NCBI RefSeq assembly: GCF_964252635.1
Contig: NZ_CAXUNP010000007.1
Coordinates: 1-64,000, forward strand
Length of the DNA stretch: 64,000 nt
DNA from: Jatrophihabitans sp964252635
GTDB taxonomy: Bacteria; Actinomycetota; Actinomycetes; Mycobacteriales; Jatrophihabitantaceae
Reading direction: 5' to 3'
The notes under the pieces were generated by a model. The model searched no databases and was not told where the DNA came from. It saw only the letters and a list, made by a program, of their open reading frames with translations. Of the stretch, positions 41,235 to 50,552 are shown one piece after another. Made by a program: the position numbers and the translations under genes. Positions within the stretch are counted from its first letter, which is position 1; each line of letters opens with the position of its first letter.

Positions 41235-41753
41235 TCAGGCGCCGCGAACGTCCCCTCCGGAGGCGCGCAGGGTCAGTTCGGCGCCTTTCCAGGTGAGCTC
41301 GAAGCCAGCGCCCCGGGTGCCCGGCGGCAGGACGTACACGTCACCGGAGTCCGGGGCGCTCGACTCCGCGAACAAGGTCGAATCCACCGCTTCGTCGGTC
41401 CCGGTGCGCGGGTCGGCCAGCCGGCAACCGCCCTGCTGCAGGGCGCTCTTGATGTCCGCCGTGGGCCGGGTGCCGTCGGTGAGCCGGTAGTTGCGTTGCA
41501 GGTAGGCATTCGCATCGCCCTCGGCCTTGCGGGCCGTCTCGTGCGTGAGGGTGGATCCGGACGGCAGCGGCAGCTTGGCCGCGTAGGACTGCAGCTCGGC
41601 GAGGGAGTCCTGACCGGACAAATCGCCGGACCCGTTGACGTTCACGATGACGATCACGCCGATGACCACGACTGCTGCCGCGGCGGCGAGGACCGACCAG
41701 CGGCGTCGGTGCCGGACACGACCCCGGTGACCAGGTCCTTGACCGAGTGCCAC
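41235..41753 (-). CDS. Predicted membrane-anchored exported protein, unknown
   Basis: About 172 residues: a basic N terminus, one hydrophobic helix (VLAAAAAVVVIGVIVIVNV at about 21-40), then an extracytoplasmic domain with LAELQSYAAKLPLPSGSTL and DVYVLPPGTRGAGFELTWKG. GTG 41753 is preceded by AGGAGGA at good spacing. No family recognised. Upstream of the membrane helix another frame (41704-41800) reads like soluble protein (EQEDGWHSVKDLVTG), which may mark an old frameshift in the N terminus. Confidence 0.55.
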   Translation of the reverse strand: MALGQGPGHRGRVRHRRRWSVLAAAAAVVVIGVIVIVNVNGSGDLSGQDSLAELQSYAAKLPLPSGSTLTHETARKAEGDANAYLQRNYRLTDGTRPTADIKSALQQGGCRLADPRTGTDEAVDSTLFAESSAPDSGDVYVLPPGTRGAGFELTWKGAELTLRASGGDVRGA

Positions 41754-41913
41754 CCGTCCTCCTGTTCGACGTCGGTGAAGTATCACCTGATCGACGGACC
41801 GGATCAATTCGTGGGGACGCCCCTGCGGACGGCCGGACGGCCGGGCGTCCGCGTGCCGCACCTCGCACGAAGCCGGCGAACCCCGGCCCGACCACCCTCC
41901 TAGACTGCCCGTC

Positions 41914-42483
41914 GTGGCCCGCCTCGTCGTCCTCAACGGGCCGCCCGGCATCGGCAAATCGACGCTCGCGCAGCGCTACCTGCGCGACCACCCGGGCGCG
42001 TTGAACCTGGACCTCGACCGGTTGCGGCGCTTCGTCGGCGGCTGGCGCGACGACCCGCTCGCCGCGTACACGCTGGCCCGCGGCTTCGGAGTGGCCGCCG
42101 CCCGGGCCCACCTGCAGGCCGGCCACGACGTCGTGGTTCCGCAGTACCTCGGCCGCATCGATGCCCTGCAGGAGTTCGCCGACGTCGCTGAGCAGGCCGG
42201 CGCCCGCCACCACGAGATCGTGCTCATGGAGTCGAAGGATCGCGTGCTGGCGCGCTTTGCCGCACGCACGGCCACGTCCGACGACCCCGTCCACCACGAC
42301 GCGCAGGAATTCCTCGACGCGGCGGGCGGGACGCCGCAGCTCGAGGCCATGTACGACCGCCTGCTGCTCCTGCTGGCGAACCGCCCGCACGCCCAGCTCG
42401 TCCCCGCGCCCGAGGGTGACGTCGAGGCCACCTACGTGCAGCTGCTCGACCGGCTGTCCGGACCGGCGGCCGGGACGGCGTGA
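41914..42483 (+). CDS. P-loop nucleotide kinase-like ATPase
   Basis: 189 residues. Walker A GPPGIGKSTLAQRYL (about residues 9-23), NLDLDRLRRFVGGW as the substrate-side acidic motif and AGHDVVVPQYLGR as a later strand place it in the zeta-toxin/AAA_33 kinase-like superfamily. The substrate could be a nucleotide, antibiotic or small metabolite. GTG 41914 start; overlaps the lysE-type gene by 4 bases. Confidence 0.8.
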   Translation: MARLVVLNGPPGIGKSTLAQRYLRDHPGALNLDLDRLRRFVGGWRDDPLAAYTLARGFGVAAARAHLQAGHDVVVPQYLGRIDALQEFADVAEQAGARHHEIVLMESKDRVLARFAARTATSDDPVHHDAQEFLDAAGGTPQLEAMYDRLLLLLANRPHAQLVPAPEGDVEATYVQLLDRLSGPAAGTA

Positions 42484-43100
42484 TCGACGCGGACGCCCTG
42501 CTCGTCGCCCTGGCCGGCTTCGGGTTCGGCCTGTCGCTCATCGTCGTGGTCGGGCCGCAGAACGCCTTCCTGCTGCGGGTCGGCGTGCTCGGGCGCGGGG
42601 TGGCCGCCGTGGTCACGGTGTGCACGCTGGCCGACGTCGCCCTCATCGCGGCGGGCACCGCCGGCGCCGGCGCGGTGTTCCGCCGCGCGCACTGGGTGCT
42701 GCCGGTCGTCCGCTACGCCGGGGCCGCGTTCCTGCTCGGCTACGCCCTGCTCGCGGCCCGACGCGCGCTGCGCCCGCCACCCACCACCCCGGACGCGGTG
42801 GTCCCGAATGCGCCCGGCCTGCGCGCCGTCGTGCTCACCGCCCTGGCCCTGACGTTCCTCAACCCGGGCGTCTACCTCGACACGGTCGTGCTGCTCGGCT
42901 CCGTCGCCAACGCACACGGCGGCCGTGAGTGGTGGTTCGCGGCGGGGGCGGCCGTGGCCAGCGCGGTGTGGTTCGCGGTGATCGGCTTCGGCGCCCGCCG
43001 TCTCGGCCGGCGCTTCGACCGGCCCAGCACCTGGCGGGCGCTCGACGCGTTCGTCGCGGTCGTCATGACCATCACCGCCGTGCGGCTGCTGCTCGGCTGA
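42480..43100 (+). CDS. LysE/ArgO-family amino acid exporter
   Basis: 206 residues with about six membrane helices. The family signature LSLIVVVGPQNAFLLRVGVLGRG sits in the first helices, and LTFLNPGVYLDTVVLLG in the middle (both typical of LysE/ArgO). It should export basic amino acids such as lysine or arginine. GTG 42480 overlaps the P-loop gene stop (GTGA). No LysG-type regulator is nearby. A 17-base direct repeat (43100-43116 and 43121-43137) follows the stop. Confidence 0.9.
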   Translation: MIDADALLVALAGFGFGLSLIVVVGPQNAFLLRVGVLGRGVAAVVTVCTLADVALIAAGTAGAGAVFRRAHWVLPVVRYAGAAFLLGYALLAARRALRPPPTTPDAVVPNAPGLRAVVLTALALTFLNPGVYLDTVVLLGSVANAHGGREWWFAAGAAVASAVWFAVIGFGARRLGRRFDRPSTWRALDAFVAVVMTITAVRLLLG

Positions 43101-43144
43101 CCGGCGAGGCCGACGGCCCTACCGGCGACGCCGACGGACGAGCG

Positions 43145-43981
43145 TCAGAGGTCGACGTCGACCACGACGGGGGCGTGGTCGGACGGCGCGTTGCCCGCCT
43201 TGACCGACCCCTTGCGGGCCTCGCGGTCGACGTAGGCGTCCGACACCGCCGACGCCAGCCCGGCACTGGCGTAGACCAGGTCGATCCGCATCCCGAGGTT
43301 CTTGTGGAAGCTGCCGGCGCGGTAGTCCCAGTAGGTGTAAGGCGTGTCGTACTTCATCGCGCGCGGCACGACGTCGGTCAGGCCCAGCTCGCGCAGGTCG
43401 GCCAGCTTGCCACGCTCGGCCGGCGTCACGTGGGTGGACGTCGTGAAGACGGCCGGGTCCCACACGTCCGCGTCCGTGGGGGCGATGTTGAAGTCGCCGA
43501 GCAGTGCGAAGAATGGTGACGACGGCAGCTCGTCGCGGACGGTGGCGGCGAGCGCGTCGAGCCACGCGAGCTTGTAGTCGTAGTGCGGGTGGCCGACCTC
43601 GCGCCCGTTCGGCACGTACAGCGACCACAGCCGCACGCCGCCGCAGGTGGCGCCCACCGCGCGCGGCTCGTGCGCATCGACCGTCTCGCCCGGAGGAAAA
43701 AGACTGGGCGCGTCGTCGGGCACGAAGCCCGGCTCGTCGGCCAGGCCGCGGCGCACGTCGTCGAGCCCGACCCGCGACAGGATCCCGACGCCGTTCCAGC
43801 GACCGGTGCCGTGCACGGCCACCTCGTAGCCCAGCGCGGCGATGTCGTCGCCGGGGAACTGCTCGACGCTGGTCTTGAGCTCCTGCAGGCACACCACGTC
43901 CGGTTGCGCCGTCCCCAGCCAGTCCAACAGCTTGGGCATCCGGGCGACGACGGAGTTGACGTTCCAGGTGGCGATCCGCAC
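43145..43981 (-). CDS. xth: Exodeoxyribonuclease III/AP endonuclease
   Basis: 278 residues with all the family motifs: IATWNVNSV, CLQELKTS (catalytic Glu), WSLYVPNGRE (Tyr), LLGDFNIAPTD (Asp and Asn) and the C-terminal SDHAPVVVDV (Asp-His). It nicks DNA at abasic sites and removes 3' blocks in base-excision repair, a plausible partner to the glycosylases in this genome. Convergent with the LysE gene. Confidence 0.95.
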   Translation of the reverse strand: MRIATWNVNSVVARMPKLLDWLGTAQPDVVCLQELKTSVEQFPGDDIAALGYEVAVHGTGRWNGVGILSRVGLDDVRRGLADEPGFVPDDAPSLFPPGETVDAHEPRAVGATCGGVRLWSLYVPNGREVGHPHYDYKLAWLDALAATVRDELPSSPFFALLGDFNIAPTDADVWDPAVFTTSTHVTPAERGKLADLRELGLTDVVPRAMKYDTPYTYWDYRAGSFHKNLGMRIDLVYASAGLASAVSDAYVDREARKGSVKAGNAPSDHAPVVVDVDL

Positions 43982-44028
43982 GCCCCCAGCTTGGCAGAAC
44001 CCGTGCGAACGCCGGGTTCCGTGGGTAT

Positions 44029-44045
44029 CGTTAGCTTAGCTAACG
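44029..44045. promoter_or_regulatory. Perfect palindromic operator upstream of the MFS exporter gene
   Basis: CGTTAGCTTAGCTAACG is a perfect inverted repeat about one central T, 33 bases before the start codon and unusually AT-rich for this genome. TTAGCTAA-type palindromes are typical binding sites of MarR/TetR regulators of drug exporters. The regulator gene is not adjacent. Confidence 0.7.
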
Positions 44046-44078
44046 AACTATCTCGGCCGTGCCGAGCAAGGAGAACCG

Positions 44079-45806
44079 ATGGTGTCCCGGACCAAGCGAC
44101 TGCGGGTCGAGCGCGACCACCCCAAGTACAAGTGGGTGGCGCTGAGCAACACGACCCTGGGCGTGCTCATGGCGACGATCAACAGCTCGATCGTGATCAT
44201 CTCGCTGCCGGCCATCTTCCGGGGCATCCACCTGAACCCGCTCGAGCCGGGCAACGTCAGCTATTTGCTCTGGACGCTCATGGGCTTCCTCGTCGTCACC
44301 GCGGTGCTGGTGGTGACCCTGGGCCGCCTCGGCGACATGTACGGCCGGGTGAAGATCTACAACCTCGGCTTCGTCGTCTTCACCGTGGGTTCCATCGCCC
44401 TTGCGCTCGATCCGTTCACCGGCGGGCACGGTGCGCTGTGGATCATCGTCTGGCGGCTCGTGCAGGGGGTGGGCGCGGCCATGCTGTTCGCCAACTCCAC
44501 CGCCATCCTCACCGACGCGTTCCCGGCCGAGCGCCGCGGCTTCGCCCTCGGCATGAACCAGGTCGCCGCCATCGCCGGCGGCTTCATCGGCCTGATCGTC
44601 GGCGGCCTGCTGTCCGAGGTCGATTGGCGCCTCGTCTTCTACGTGTCCGTGCCCTTCGGCGTCATCGGCACCGTGTGGTCCTACCTCAGCCTGCACGAGC
44701 TCAGCGAGCGGCAGCAGTCGAAGATCGACTGGGTCGGCAACGTGCTGTTCGCGGTCGGTGTCTCCGGGGTGCTCGCCGCGATCACTTACGGCATCCAGCC
44801 CTACGGCGGTCATTCCCAGGGGTGGACGAACCCCTGGGTGCTGCTCGGCCTCATCGGTGGCGTCGTGCTGATCGGCGTGTTCTGCGTCGTCGAGACGCGC
44901 ATCGCCGAGCCCATGTTCGCCATGAGCCTGTTCAAGATCCGCGCGTTCTGGGCCGGCAACCTCGCCGGGCTGCTGGCGTCCGTCGCGCGCGGCGGCCTAC
45001 AGTTCATGCTCATCATCTGGCTGCAGGGGATCTGGCTGCCGCTGCACGGCTACAGCTACGAGGACACGCCGCTGTGGGCCGGCATCTACCTGCTGCCGCT
45101 GACCGTCGCGTTCCTCGTCGCCGGGCCGCTGAGCGGCACGCTGTCGGACAAGTTCGGGGCTCGCACCTTCGCCACCGGCGGGCTGCTGCTCGTCGCGCTG
45201 AGCTTCCTGGGCTTCATGCTGCTGCCGGTCGACTTCAACTACTGGGCCTTCGCCGGGCTGCTCGTCCTGAACGGCATCGGCTCCGGGCTGTTCTCGGCGC
45301 CGAACACGACCGCGATCATGAACTCCGTGCCCCGGAACCAGCGCGGCGCGGCGTCCGGGATGCGCGCCACGTTCTTCAACTCCGGCACGTCGCTGTCGAT
45401 CGGCATCTTCTTCTCGCTGATGATCGCCGGGCTGGCCTCGACTCTGCCGAGTGCGCTGCACGGCGGCCTCACCTCGCACGGCGTGGCCGGCGGTACGGCG
45501 ACGACCGTGGCGAACCAGCCGCCGGTCGGCAGCCTGTTCTCCGCCTTCCTCGGCTACAACCCGGTGCAAAACCTGCTGGGTGACCACAACCTGGCGCAGC
45601 TGGCGGCCGGCAACCGCGCGACCCTCACCGGTCGCGAGTTCTTCCCGCACCTCATCTCCGGCCCGTTCCACCACGGGCTGGTCATCGTCTTCTCGATGGC
45701 CATCGCGATGTCGGTCATCGGTGCGCTGGCCTCGCTGTTCCGCGGCACCAAGTACGTGCACGTCGACGAGGCCGTCGCCGAGCAGCCGGAGAAGGTCGCG
45801 GCCTGA
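44079..45806 (+). CDS. MFS drug exporter, DHA2 (14-helix) family
   Basis: 575 residues, about 14 membrane helices. Motifs: LGRLGDMYGRVKIYNLGFVVF (motif A), LVQGVGAAMLFANSTAILTDAFP (around motif B/C) and MNQVAAIAGGFIGLIVGGLL. A large loop near residues 465-520 (HGGLTSHGVAGGTATTV onward) precedes the last helices. Family members expel cationic drugs or toxic metabolites by proton antiport. Start ATG 44079 after AAGGAG. Control by the palindrome just upstream is likely. Confidence 0.92.
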   Translation: MVSRTKRLRVERDHPKYKWVALSNTTLGVLMATINSSIVIISLPAIFRGIHLNPLEPGNVSYLLWTLMGFLVVTAVLVVTLGRLGDMYGRVKIYNLGFVVFTVGSIALALDPFTGGHGALWIIVWRLVQGVGAAMLFANSTAILTDAFPAERRGFALGMNQVAAIAGGFIGLIVGGLLSEVDWRLVFYVSVPFGVIGTVWSYLSLHELSERQQSKIDWVGNVLFAVGVSGVLAAITYGIQPYGGHSQGWTNPWVLLGLIGGVVLIGVFCVVETRIAEPMFAMSLFKIRAFWAGNLAGLLASVARGGLQFMLIIWLQGIWLPLHGYSYEDTPLWAGIYLLPLTVAFLVAGPLSGTLSDKFGARTFATGGLLLVALSFLGFMLLPVDFNYWAFAGLLVLNGIGSGLFSAPNTTAIMNSVPRNQRGAASGMRATFFNSGTSLSIGIFFSLMIAGLASTLPSALHGGLTSHGVAGGTATTVANQPPVGSLFSAFLGYNPVQNLLGDHNLAQLAAGNRATLTGREFFPHLISGPFHHGLVIVFSMAIAMSVIGALASLFRGTKYVHVDEAVAEQPEKVAA

Positions 45807-45828
45807 CGCCGGACCCGCCCGACGTCGT

Positions 45829-45990
45829 TCAGACGATCTCGGCGGCGCCGGACGGCTGCAGCTGACGGGCCGATGCGTCCTCACGGACGGCGACCGGGGT
45901 CAGGAGCCGGCGGCGGCAGGCGGCGCGGGTGGCCTCGGCGCACAGGCCGGACGCGACGATCAGGAACACGCAGGTCAGCACAACAATCAC
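45829..45990 (-). CDS. Possible 53-residue small membrane protein
   Basis: In the 306-base gap after the MFS gene. The peptide starts MIVVLTCVFLIVASGLCAEA, one hydrophobic helix, followed by a basic (RAACRRRLL) and polar tail ending GAAEIV. GTG start, no strong ribosome site. It is antisense-oriented to its neighbours and convergent with the MFS gene. Composition resembles genuine actinobacterial small membrane proteins, but homology cannot be judged here. The rest of the gap holds no other recognisable feature. Confidence 0.4.
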   Translation of the reverse strand: MIVVLTCVFLIVASGLCAEATRAACRRRLLTPVAVREDASARQLQPSGAAEIV

Positions 45991-46112
45991 GCCCGAGTGG
46001 CTACCCGAGCCGGGCCGGGGACAAACCGGACACGCGGGGGCGCGATCGTGTCCCGGTCGGCGACGTCCCGCAGCATCGGGGACGATGGCCGGATGCCGAC
46101 GGCGGACGTGAG

Positions 46113-47642
46113 ATGAGCCTCACCCTCGCCGCCGGGTCCGCCGGGTCCGCCGACCGCGCCGGGTCCCGCACCCGCGTCCCGACGACCGCCGTGGTCGTCG
46201 CGCTGACCGTGCTGGCCGCGGCGCTGCGCCTGTACCGGCTCGGTTTCGGCTACGCCCACCCGGTGGCCGAGTACGACGGCAGCGTCTACCTGTCCTCGGC
46301 GCTGGCCCTGGTCGACGGGCGCCTGCCCTACCGCGACTTCGTGCTGGTGCAGCCCCCGGGCATCACGCTGCTGCTCAGCCCGGTGGCCCTGCTGGGCAAG
46401 GCCGTCGGCAGCGCCCAGGCCATGGGGGTCGCCAAGATCCTCACCGGCCTCGCCGGCGCGGCGTCCGTCCCGCTGGGCGCGGTCGTCCTGCGACACCGCG
46501 GGCCGGCCGCGGTCACCCTGGGCTGCGCCGTGCTCGCCGTGCAGGGCGACGCGGTCGCCGCGGCGTGGACGCCCCTGCTGGAGCCGTGGCTGGTGCTGTG
46601 CTGCCTCGGCGCGGTGGCACTGGCGTTCGACGGTGACGCGCTGGCCGGCAACCGGCGCCTGGCCGGGGCGGGCGTGCTGCTCGGGTTCGCCTGCACGATC
46701 AAGATCTGGGCGGTGGCGCCGGCGCTCGTCCTGCTGGTGCTCGTCGTATTGGCCCGGCGGGCCCGGGCGGTCGTCGGCGGCCTGCTGCTCGGCGGCGTGG
46801 TGCCGCTGCTGCCGTTCCTCCTCGCGGCTCCGCACGACTTCGTGCGTCAGGTCGTGGTGGCTCAGCTCAGCCGCACGGCGCCGACGCGCACCACCCTCGC
46901 GTTCCGGCTCGTGCACGTGTTCGCGACCTCGCCGCCGGACGCCTCCGAAGCGGGCACCGCGGTGTGGGCGCTGCTGGTCGCCGCGGCCCTGCTCGTGCTG
47001 GCGCTCGTCGCCGCGCCGTGGTTCGTCCGTCCACCCCGCACCGCGCTGGAGCGCTTCGCGACGGTGACAGCGGTGCTGGTCGTGGTCATGCTGCTGGCCC
47101 CGGACACCTTCTACTGGCACTACGCCGCGTTCAGCACCCCGTTCGTGGTGCTGGCCGCGCTGCTGCGACTGCCGCAGGGACGCGGACACCGACCCGCGGT
47201 CGCGCTGGCCGGCGCGGCCGTGCTCGTGCTCGCGGTGGTCGTCGTGCAGCGCTACGCGCGCCCGACCCACCCCTACGACAACCACGTCGCCCTGCAGCGG
47301 GCGATCCCGAAGGGCGCGTGCGTCGTCTCGTCCACGCAGGGGGCGACCATCGCCGCCGACCGGCTGACAATCGGCCGGGCGTGCCCGCTGCTGTTCGACC
47401 CGTTCGGCGAGATCCTCGCCGCGACCGGCGGGCATGCACCCACCGAGGCGCAACTGCACCGGCCGGCCGTCATCCGGGTGTGGCTGAACGCTTACCGGCA
47501 CGCCGACTTCGTCTACCTGCAGCCGCGCGTGACCCCACAGTTCCCGACCGACGGCCCCGCCCAGGCCTACCTGCGCGCGCATTTCCGGCGGCTGCCGCTC
47601 CCCGGGCCCGGGCGGTTGTACGAACGGGTTCGAGGTAGGTGA
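46113..47642 (+). CDS. Polytopic membrane glycosyltransferase-like protein (GT-C type)
   Basis: 509 residues with about ten membrane helices. The N-terminal loop HPVAEYDGSVYLSSALALVDGRLPYRDFVLVQPPG, in pieces, has the acidic residue after helix 1 and the Y-R-D-F-x-x-x-x-P-P-G pattern of GT-C mannosyl/arabinosyltransferase-like enzymes. The C-terminal third (from about 390) is an extracytoplasmic domain. It probably transfers a sugar from a polyprenyl-phosphate donor outside the membrane; donor and acceptor are unknown. ATG 46113 start; prfB follows after 22 bases. Confidence 0.8.
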   Translation: MSLTLAAGSAGSADRAGSRTRVPTTAVVVALTVLAAALRLYRLGFGYAHPVAEYDGSVYLSSALALVDGRLPYRDFVLVQPPGITLLLSPVALLGKAVGSAQAMGVAKILTGLAGAASVPLGAVVLRHRGPAAVTLGCAVLAVQGDAVAAAWTPLLEPWLVLCCLGAVALAFDGDALAGNRRLAGAGVLLGFACTIKIWAVAPALVLLVLVVLARRARAVVGGLLLGGVVPLLPFLLAAPHDFVRQVVVAQLSRTAPTRTTLAFRLVHVFATSPPDASEAGTAVWALLVAAALLVLALVAAPWFVRPPRTALERFATVTAVLVVVMLLAPDTFYWHYAAFSTPFVVLAALLRLPQGRGHRPAVALAGAAVLVLAVVVVQRYARPTHPYDNHVALQRAIPKGACVVSSTQGATIAADRLTIGRACPLLFDPFGEILAATGGHAPTEAQLHRPAVIRVWLNAYRHADFVYLQPRVTPQFPTDGPAQAYLRAHFRRLPLPGPGRLYERVRGR

Positions 47643-47664
47643 CACCCGCGTAGGCTGAGCGGTC

Positions 47665-48768
47665 GTGGACGTCCCCGCCGATCTCAAGGAACTGTCCGCG
47701 ACCCTCGCCACCATCGAGTCGGTCGTGGACGTCCCGACCCTGCGCTCCGAACTCAGCGCGCTCGAGGCCGACGCCTCGCAGCCCGATCTCTGGGACGACG
47801 TCGAGAACGCGCAGCGTGTCACCTCCCGCATGTCTTACGTGCAGAGCGAGATCCGGCGCGTCGAGGACCTGCGTCGCCGGCTCGAGGACACCCAGACGCT
47901 GTGGGACCTCGCCGAGGAGATGAACGACGCCGACTCCCGCGCCGAGGCCGAGAACGAGCTCAGCGGCCTGCAGAGGGCCGTCGACGAACTCGAGGTGCGC
48001 ACGCTGCTCGCCGGCGAGTACGACGCCCGCGAGGCCCTGATGACGATCCGCTCCGAGGCCGGGGGCGTCGACGCCGCCGACTTCGCCGAGATGCTGCTGC
48101 GCATGTACGCGCGCTGGGCCGAGCGGCACAACTACACCATCGAGGCGCTGGACACGTCCTACGCCGAGGAGGCCGGCATCAAGTCGGCGACCATCCAGGT
48201 CAAGGCGCCGTACGCCTACGGCACGCTCTCGGTCGAGCAGGGCACCCATCGGCTGGTACGGATCAGCCCCTTCGACAACCAGGGGCGGCGTCAGACCAGC
48301 TTCGTCGGCGTCGAGGTCCTGCCCGTGGTCGAGCAGTCCGACCACGTCGACATCCCGGACGACGACCTGCGGGTCGACGTGTACCGCAGCTCCGGCAAGG
48401 GCGGCCAGGGCGTCAACACCACCGACTCCGCGGTGCGGCTCACCCACCTGCCGACCGGCATCGTCGTCACCTGCCAGAACGAGCGCAGCCAGATCCAGAA
48501 CCGCGCGTCGGCCATGGCCGTGCTGCAGGCGCGGCTGCTCGAGCGCCGTCGTGAGGAGCAGCGCAGCGCGCTCGACGCGCTCAAGGACGGCAGCAACTCA
48601 TGGGGCAACCAGATGCGCAGCTACGTCCTGCACCCGTACCAGATGGTCAAGGACCTGCGGACGGAGTTCGAGGTGGGCAACCCGCAGGCCGTGCTCGACG
48701 GCGACATCGACGGGTTCATCGAGGCCGGCATCCGCTGGCGCCGCAGCGCCGAGGCCACTGCGTCCTGA
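47665..48768 (+). CDS. prfB: Peptide chain release factor 2
   Basis: 367 residues. Stop-codon recognition motif Ser-Pro-Phe is in LVRISPFDNQGRR, and the catalytic GGQ is in SGKGGQGVNTTDSAVRLTHLP. It releases peptides at UGA and UAA. There is no in-frame UGA and shift site near the start, so the programmed frameshift found in most bacterial prfB genes is absent, as usual in actinobacteria. GTG 47665. First gene of the prfB-ftsE-ftsX-smpB-ssrA block. Confidence 0.97.
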   Translation: MDVPADLKELSATLATIESVVDVPTLRSELSALEADASQPDLWDDVENAQRVTSRMSYVQSEIRRVEDLRRRLEDTQTLWDLAEEMNDADSRAEAENELSGLQRAVDELEVRTLLAGEYDAREALMTIRSEAGGVDAADFAEMLLRMYARWAERHNYTIEALDTSYAEEAGIKSATIQVKAPYAYGTLSVEQGTHRLVRISPFDNQGRRQTSFVGVEVLPVVEQSDHVDIPDDDLRVDVYRSSGKGGQGVNTTDSAVRLTHLPTGIVVTCQNERSQIQNRASAMAVLQARLLERRREEQRSALDALKDGSNSWGNQMRSYVLHPYQMVKDLRTEFEVGNPQAVLDGDIDGFIEAGIRWRRSAEATAS

Positions 48769-48873
48769 CGACGACCGGCGCGTCGGGCATATCGGACGAA
48801 TCGCGGCCAAACCTGTGATTCCGCGGGCCAGCCTCACCTGGCGTCAGATAACCATTCGGTAACCTCGGTCCTC

Positions 48874-49563
48874 GTGATCCGGCTCGAGAACGTCTCCAAG
48901 GTCTACCCCGCCGGCGCCCGCCCCGCCCTCGACCAGGTGTCCATCGACATCGACAAGGGCGAGTTCGTCTTCCTCATCGGCCAGTCTGGCTCCGGGAAAT
49001 CGACGGTGCTGCGCCTGGTGCTGCGTGAGGAACTTCCCACCAAGGGCGTCATCACCGTCGACAGCCGCAACGTCGGCAAGCTGCCCGGCCGCAAGGTCCC
49101 CGACCTGCGCCGCAAGATCGGCTGCGTGTTCCAGGACTTCCGCCTGCTGCCGAAGAAGAACGTCTACCAGAACGTGTCGTTCGCGCTCGAGGTGATCAAC
49201 AAATCGCCGAAGGCGATCAAGCGCACGGTGCCGGAGGTGCTCGACCTCGTCGGGCTGTCCGGCAAGGCCAAGCGGATGCCCACCGAGCTGTCCGGCGGTG
49301 AGCAGCAGCGCGTCGCGATCGCTCGGGCGTTCGTCAACCGACCGCTCGTGCTGCTGGCCGACGAGCCCACCGGCAACCTCGATCCCGACACCAGCCAGGG
49401 CATCATGAGCCTGCTCGAGCGCATCAATCGCACGGGCACCACGGTCGTCATGGCCACGCACGACAACAACATCGTCGACGCCATGCGTCGACGGGTCATC
49501 GAACTGGACAACGGCACGGTGATCCGCGACCAGAACCGCGGGGTCTACGGGGTCGGCCGGTAA
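48874..49563 (+). CDS. ftsE: Cell division ATP-binding protein FtsE
   Basis: 229 residues, ABC ATPase: Walker A GQSGSGKSTVLRL (about 36-48), signature LSGGEQQRVAIARA, Walker B LLADEPTGNLD and the switch His in MATHDNNI. With FtsX it forms the ABC-type complex that activates septal peptidoglycan hydrolases. GTG start; the 105-base gap after prfB probably contains its promoter. Confidence 0.97.
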   Translation: MIRLENVSKVYPAGARPALDQVSIDIDKGEFVFLIGQSGSGKSTVLRLVLREELPTKGVITVDSRNVGKLPGRKVPDLRRKIGCVFQDFRLLPKKNVYQNVSFALEVINKSPKAIKRTVPEVLDLVGLSGKAKRMPTELSGGEQQRVAIARAFVNRPLVLLADEPTGNLDPDTSQGIMSLLERINRTGTTVVMATHDNNIVDAMRRRVIELDNGTVIRDQNRGVYGVGR

Positions 49564-49644
49564 CGGCCGCCGCTTCGATGACCGCACCGCCGGCGTCGAC
49601 CTCCGGTCCGACGCCTGTAGCCACACCCGATCAGTGAGGACGTA

Positions 49645-50550
49645 ATGCGCGCCAATTTCGTGATGTCCGGAGTCGGTATCGGCCTCCGCCGAAACCTGAC
49701 GATGACGATCGCGCTGGTGCTCAGCACCGCGATCGCGCTGGCCTTCGTGGGCACCGCGATCCTGGCCAACATCGAGATCTCCCGCTTCAAGTCGAACTAC
49801 GAGGGCAAGCTGAACACCTCGGTGTACCTGTGCGCCAAGGTCTACGACGCCCCGTGCACAGGCCGGACGACGGCCGCGCAGACCGCGACGATCGAGCGGG
49901 AGCTCAAGGCCTATCCCGACGTGACCGGCGTGTCCTACGTCTCGGAGCGCCAGCAGTTCAACCGGCTCAAGGAGACCGCGTCCGAGCGGGTGCTGGCGCA
50001 GTCGAAGGTCGGTGACCTGCCGGCGTCGTTCACGGTCAAGCTCAAGGACATCGGCAAGGACTACGACAAGTTCGCGCGGACGTTCTCCTCGGTCGCCGGG
50101 GTCTCGGTCGTGAACAACCAGATCGACACCATCCGCAGCCTCCTGGACATCATCGACGCGGCGCGGATCTTCTCCATCGTCATCGCCGCCGTCGTGCTCA
50201 TCGCGTCGATCCTGCTGATCGCCAACACCATCCAGGTCGCGGCCCAGCAACGTCGCAACGAGACGTCGATCATGAGATTGGTCGGCGCGTCCCGCCTGAT
50301 GACCGAGTTGCCGTTCATGATCGAGGCGATCATCGCCTCGGCGGTCGGTGGGTTGATCGCCTTCGGTCTGGTCGCGGTCGGGAAGCACTACGCACTGAAC
50401 GACGTGTTCGCGACCCAGACCAAGAACGGCGTGATCCCGAACCTGACCACCAACGACTTGCTGGTGGCCAGCGGCATCGGTCTGATCTCGGGCATCGTGC
50501 TGTCCGCGGTCGTCGCGATAGCCACGTTGCGCCTGTACGTCAGACTGTAG
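49645..50550 (+). CDS. ftsX: Cell division protein FtsX
   Basis: 301 residues. One N-terminal helix (LTMTIALVLSTAIALAFVGTAILA, in part), an extracytoplasmic loop of about 120 residues with a Cys pair (LCAKVYDAPCTG), and three C-terminal helices including IVIAAVVLIASILLIANTIQ. The loop is where FtsX contacts cell-wall hydrolases of the NlpC/P60 type in actinobacteria. ATG 49645, 81 bases after ftsE. Confidence 0.95.
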   Translation: MRANFVMSGVGIGLRRNLTMTIALVLSTAIALAFVGTAILANIEISRFKSNYEGKLNTSVYLCAKVYDAPCTGRTTAAQTATIERELKAYPDVTGVSYVSERQQFNRLKETASERVLAQSKVGDLPASFTVKLKDIGKDYDKFARTFSSVAGVSVVNNQIDTIRSLLDIIDAARIFSIVIAAVVLIASILLIANTIQVAAQQRRNETSIMRLVGASRLMTELPFMIEAIIASAVGGLIAFGLVAVGKHYALNDVFATQTKNGVIPNLTTNDLLVASGIGLISGIVLSAVVAIATLRLYVRL

Positions 50551-50552
50551 GA

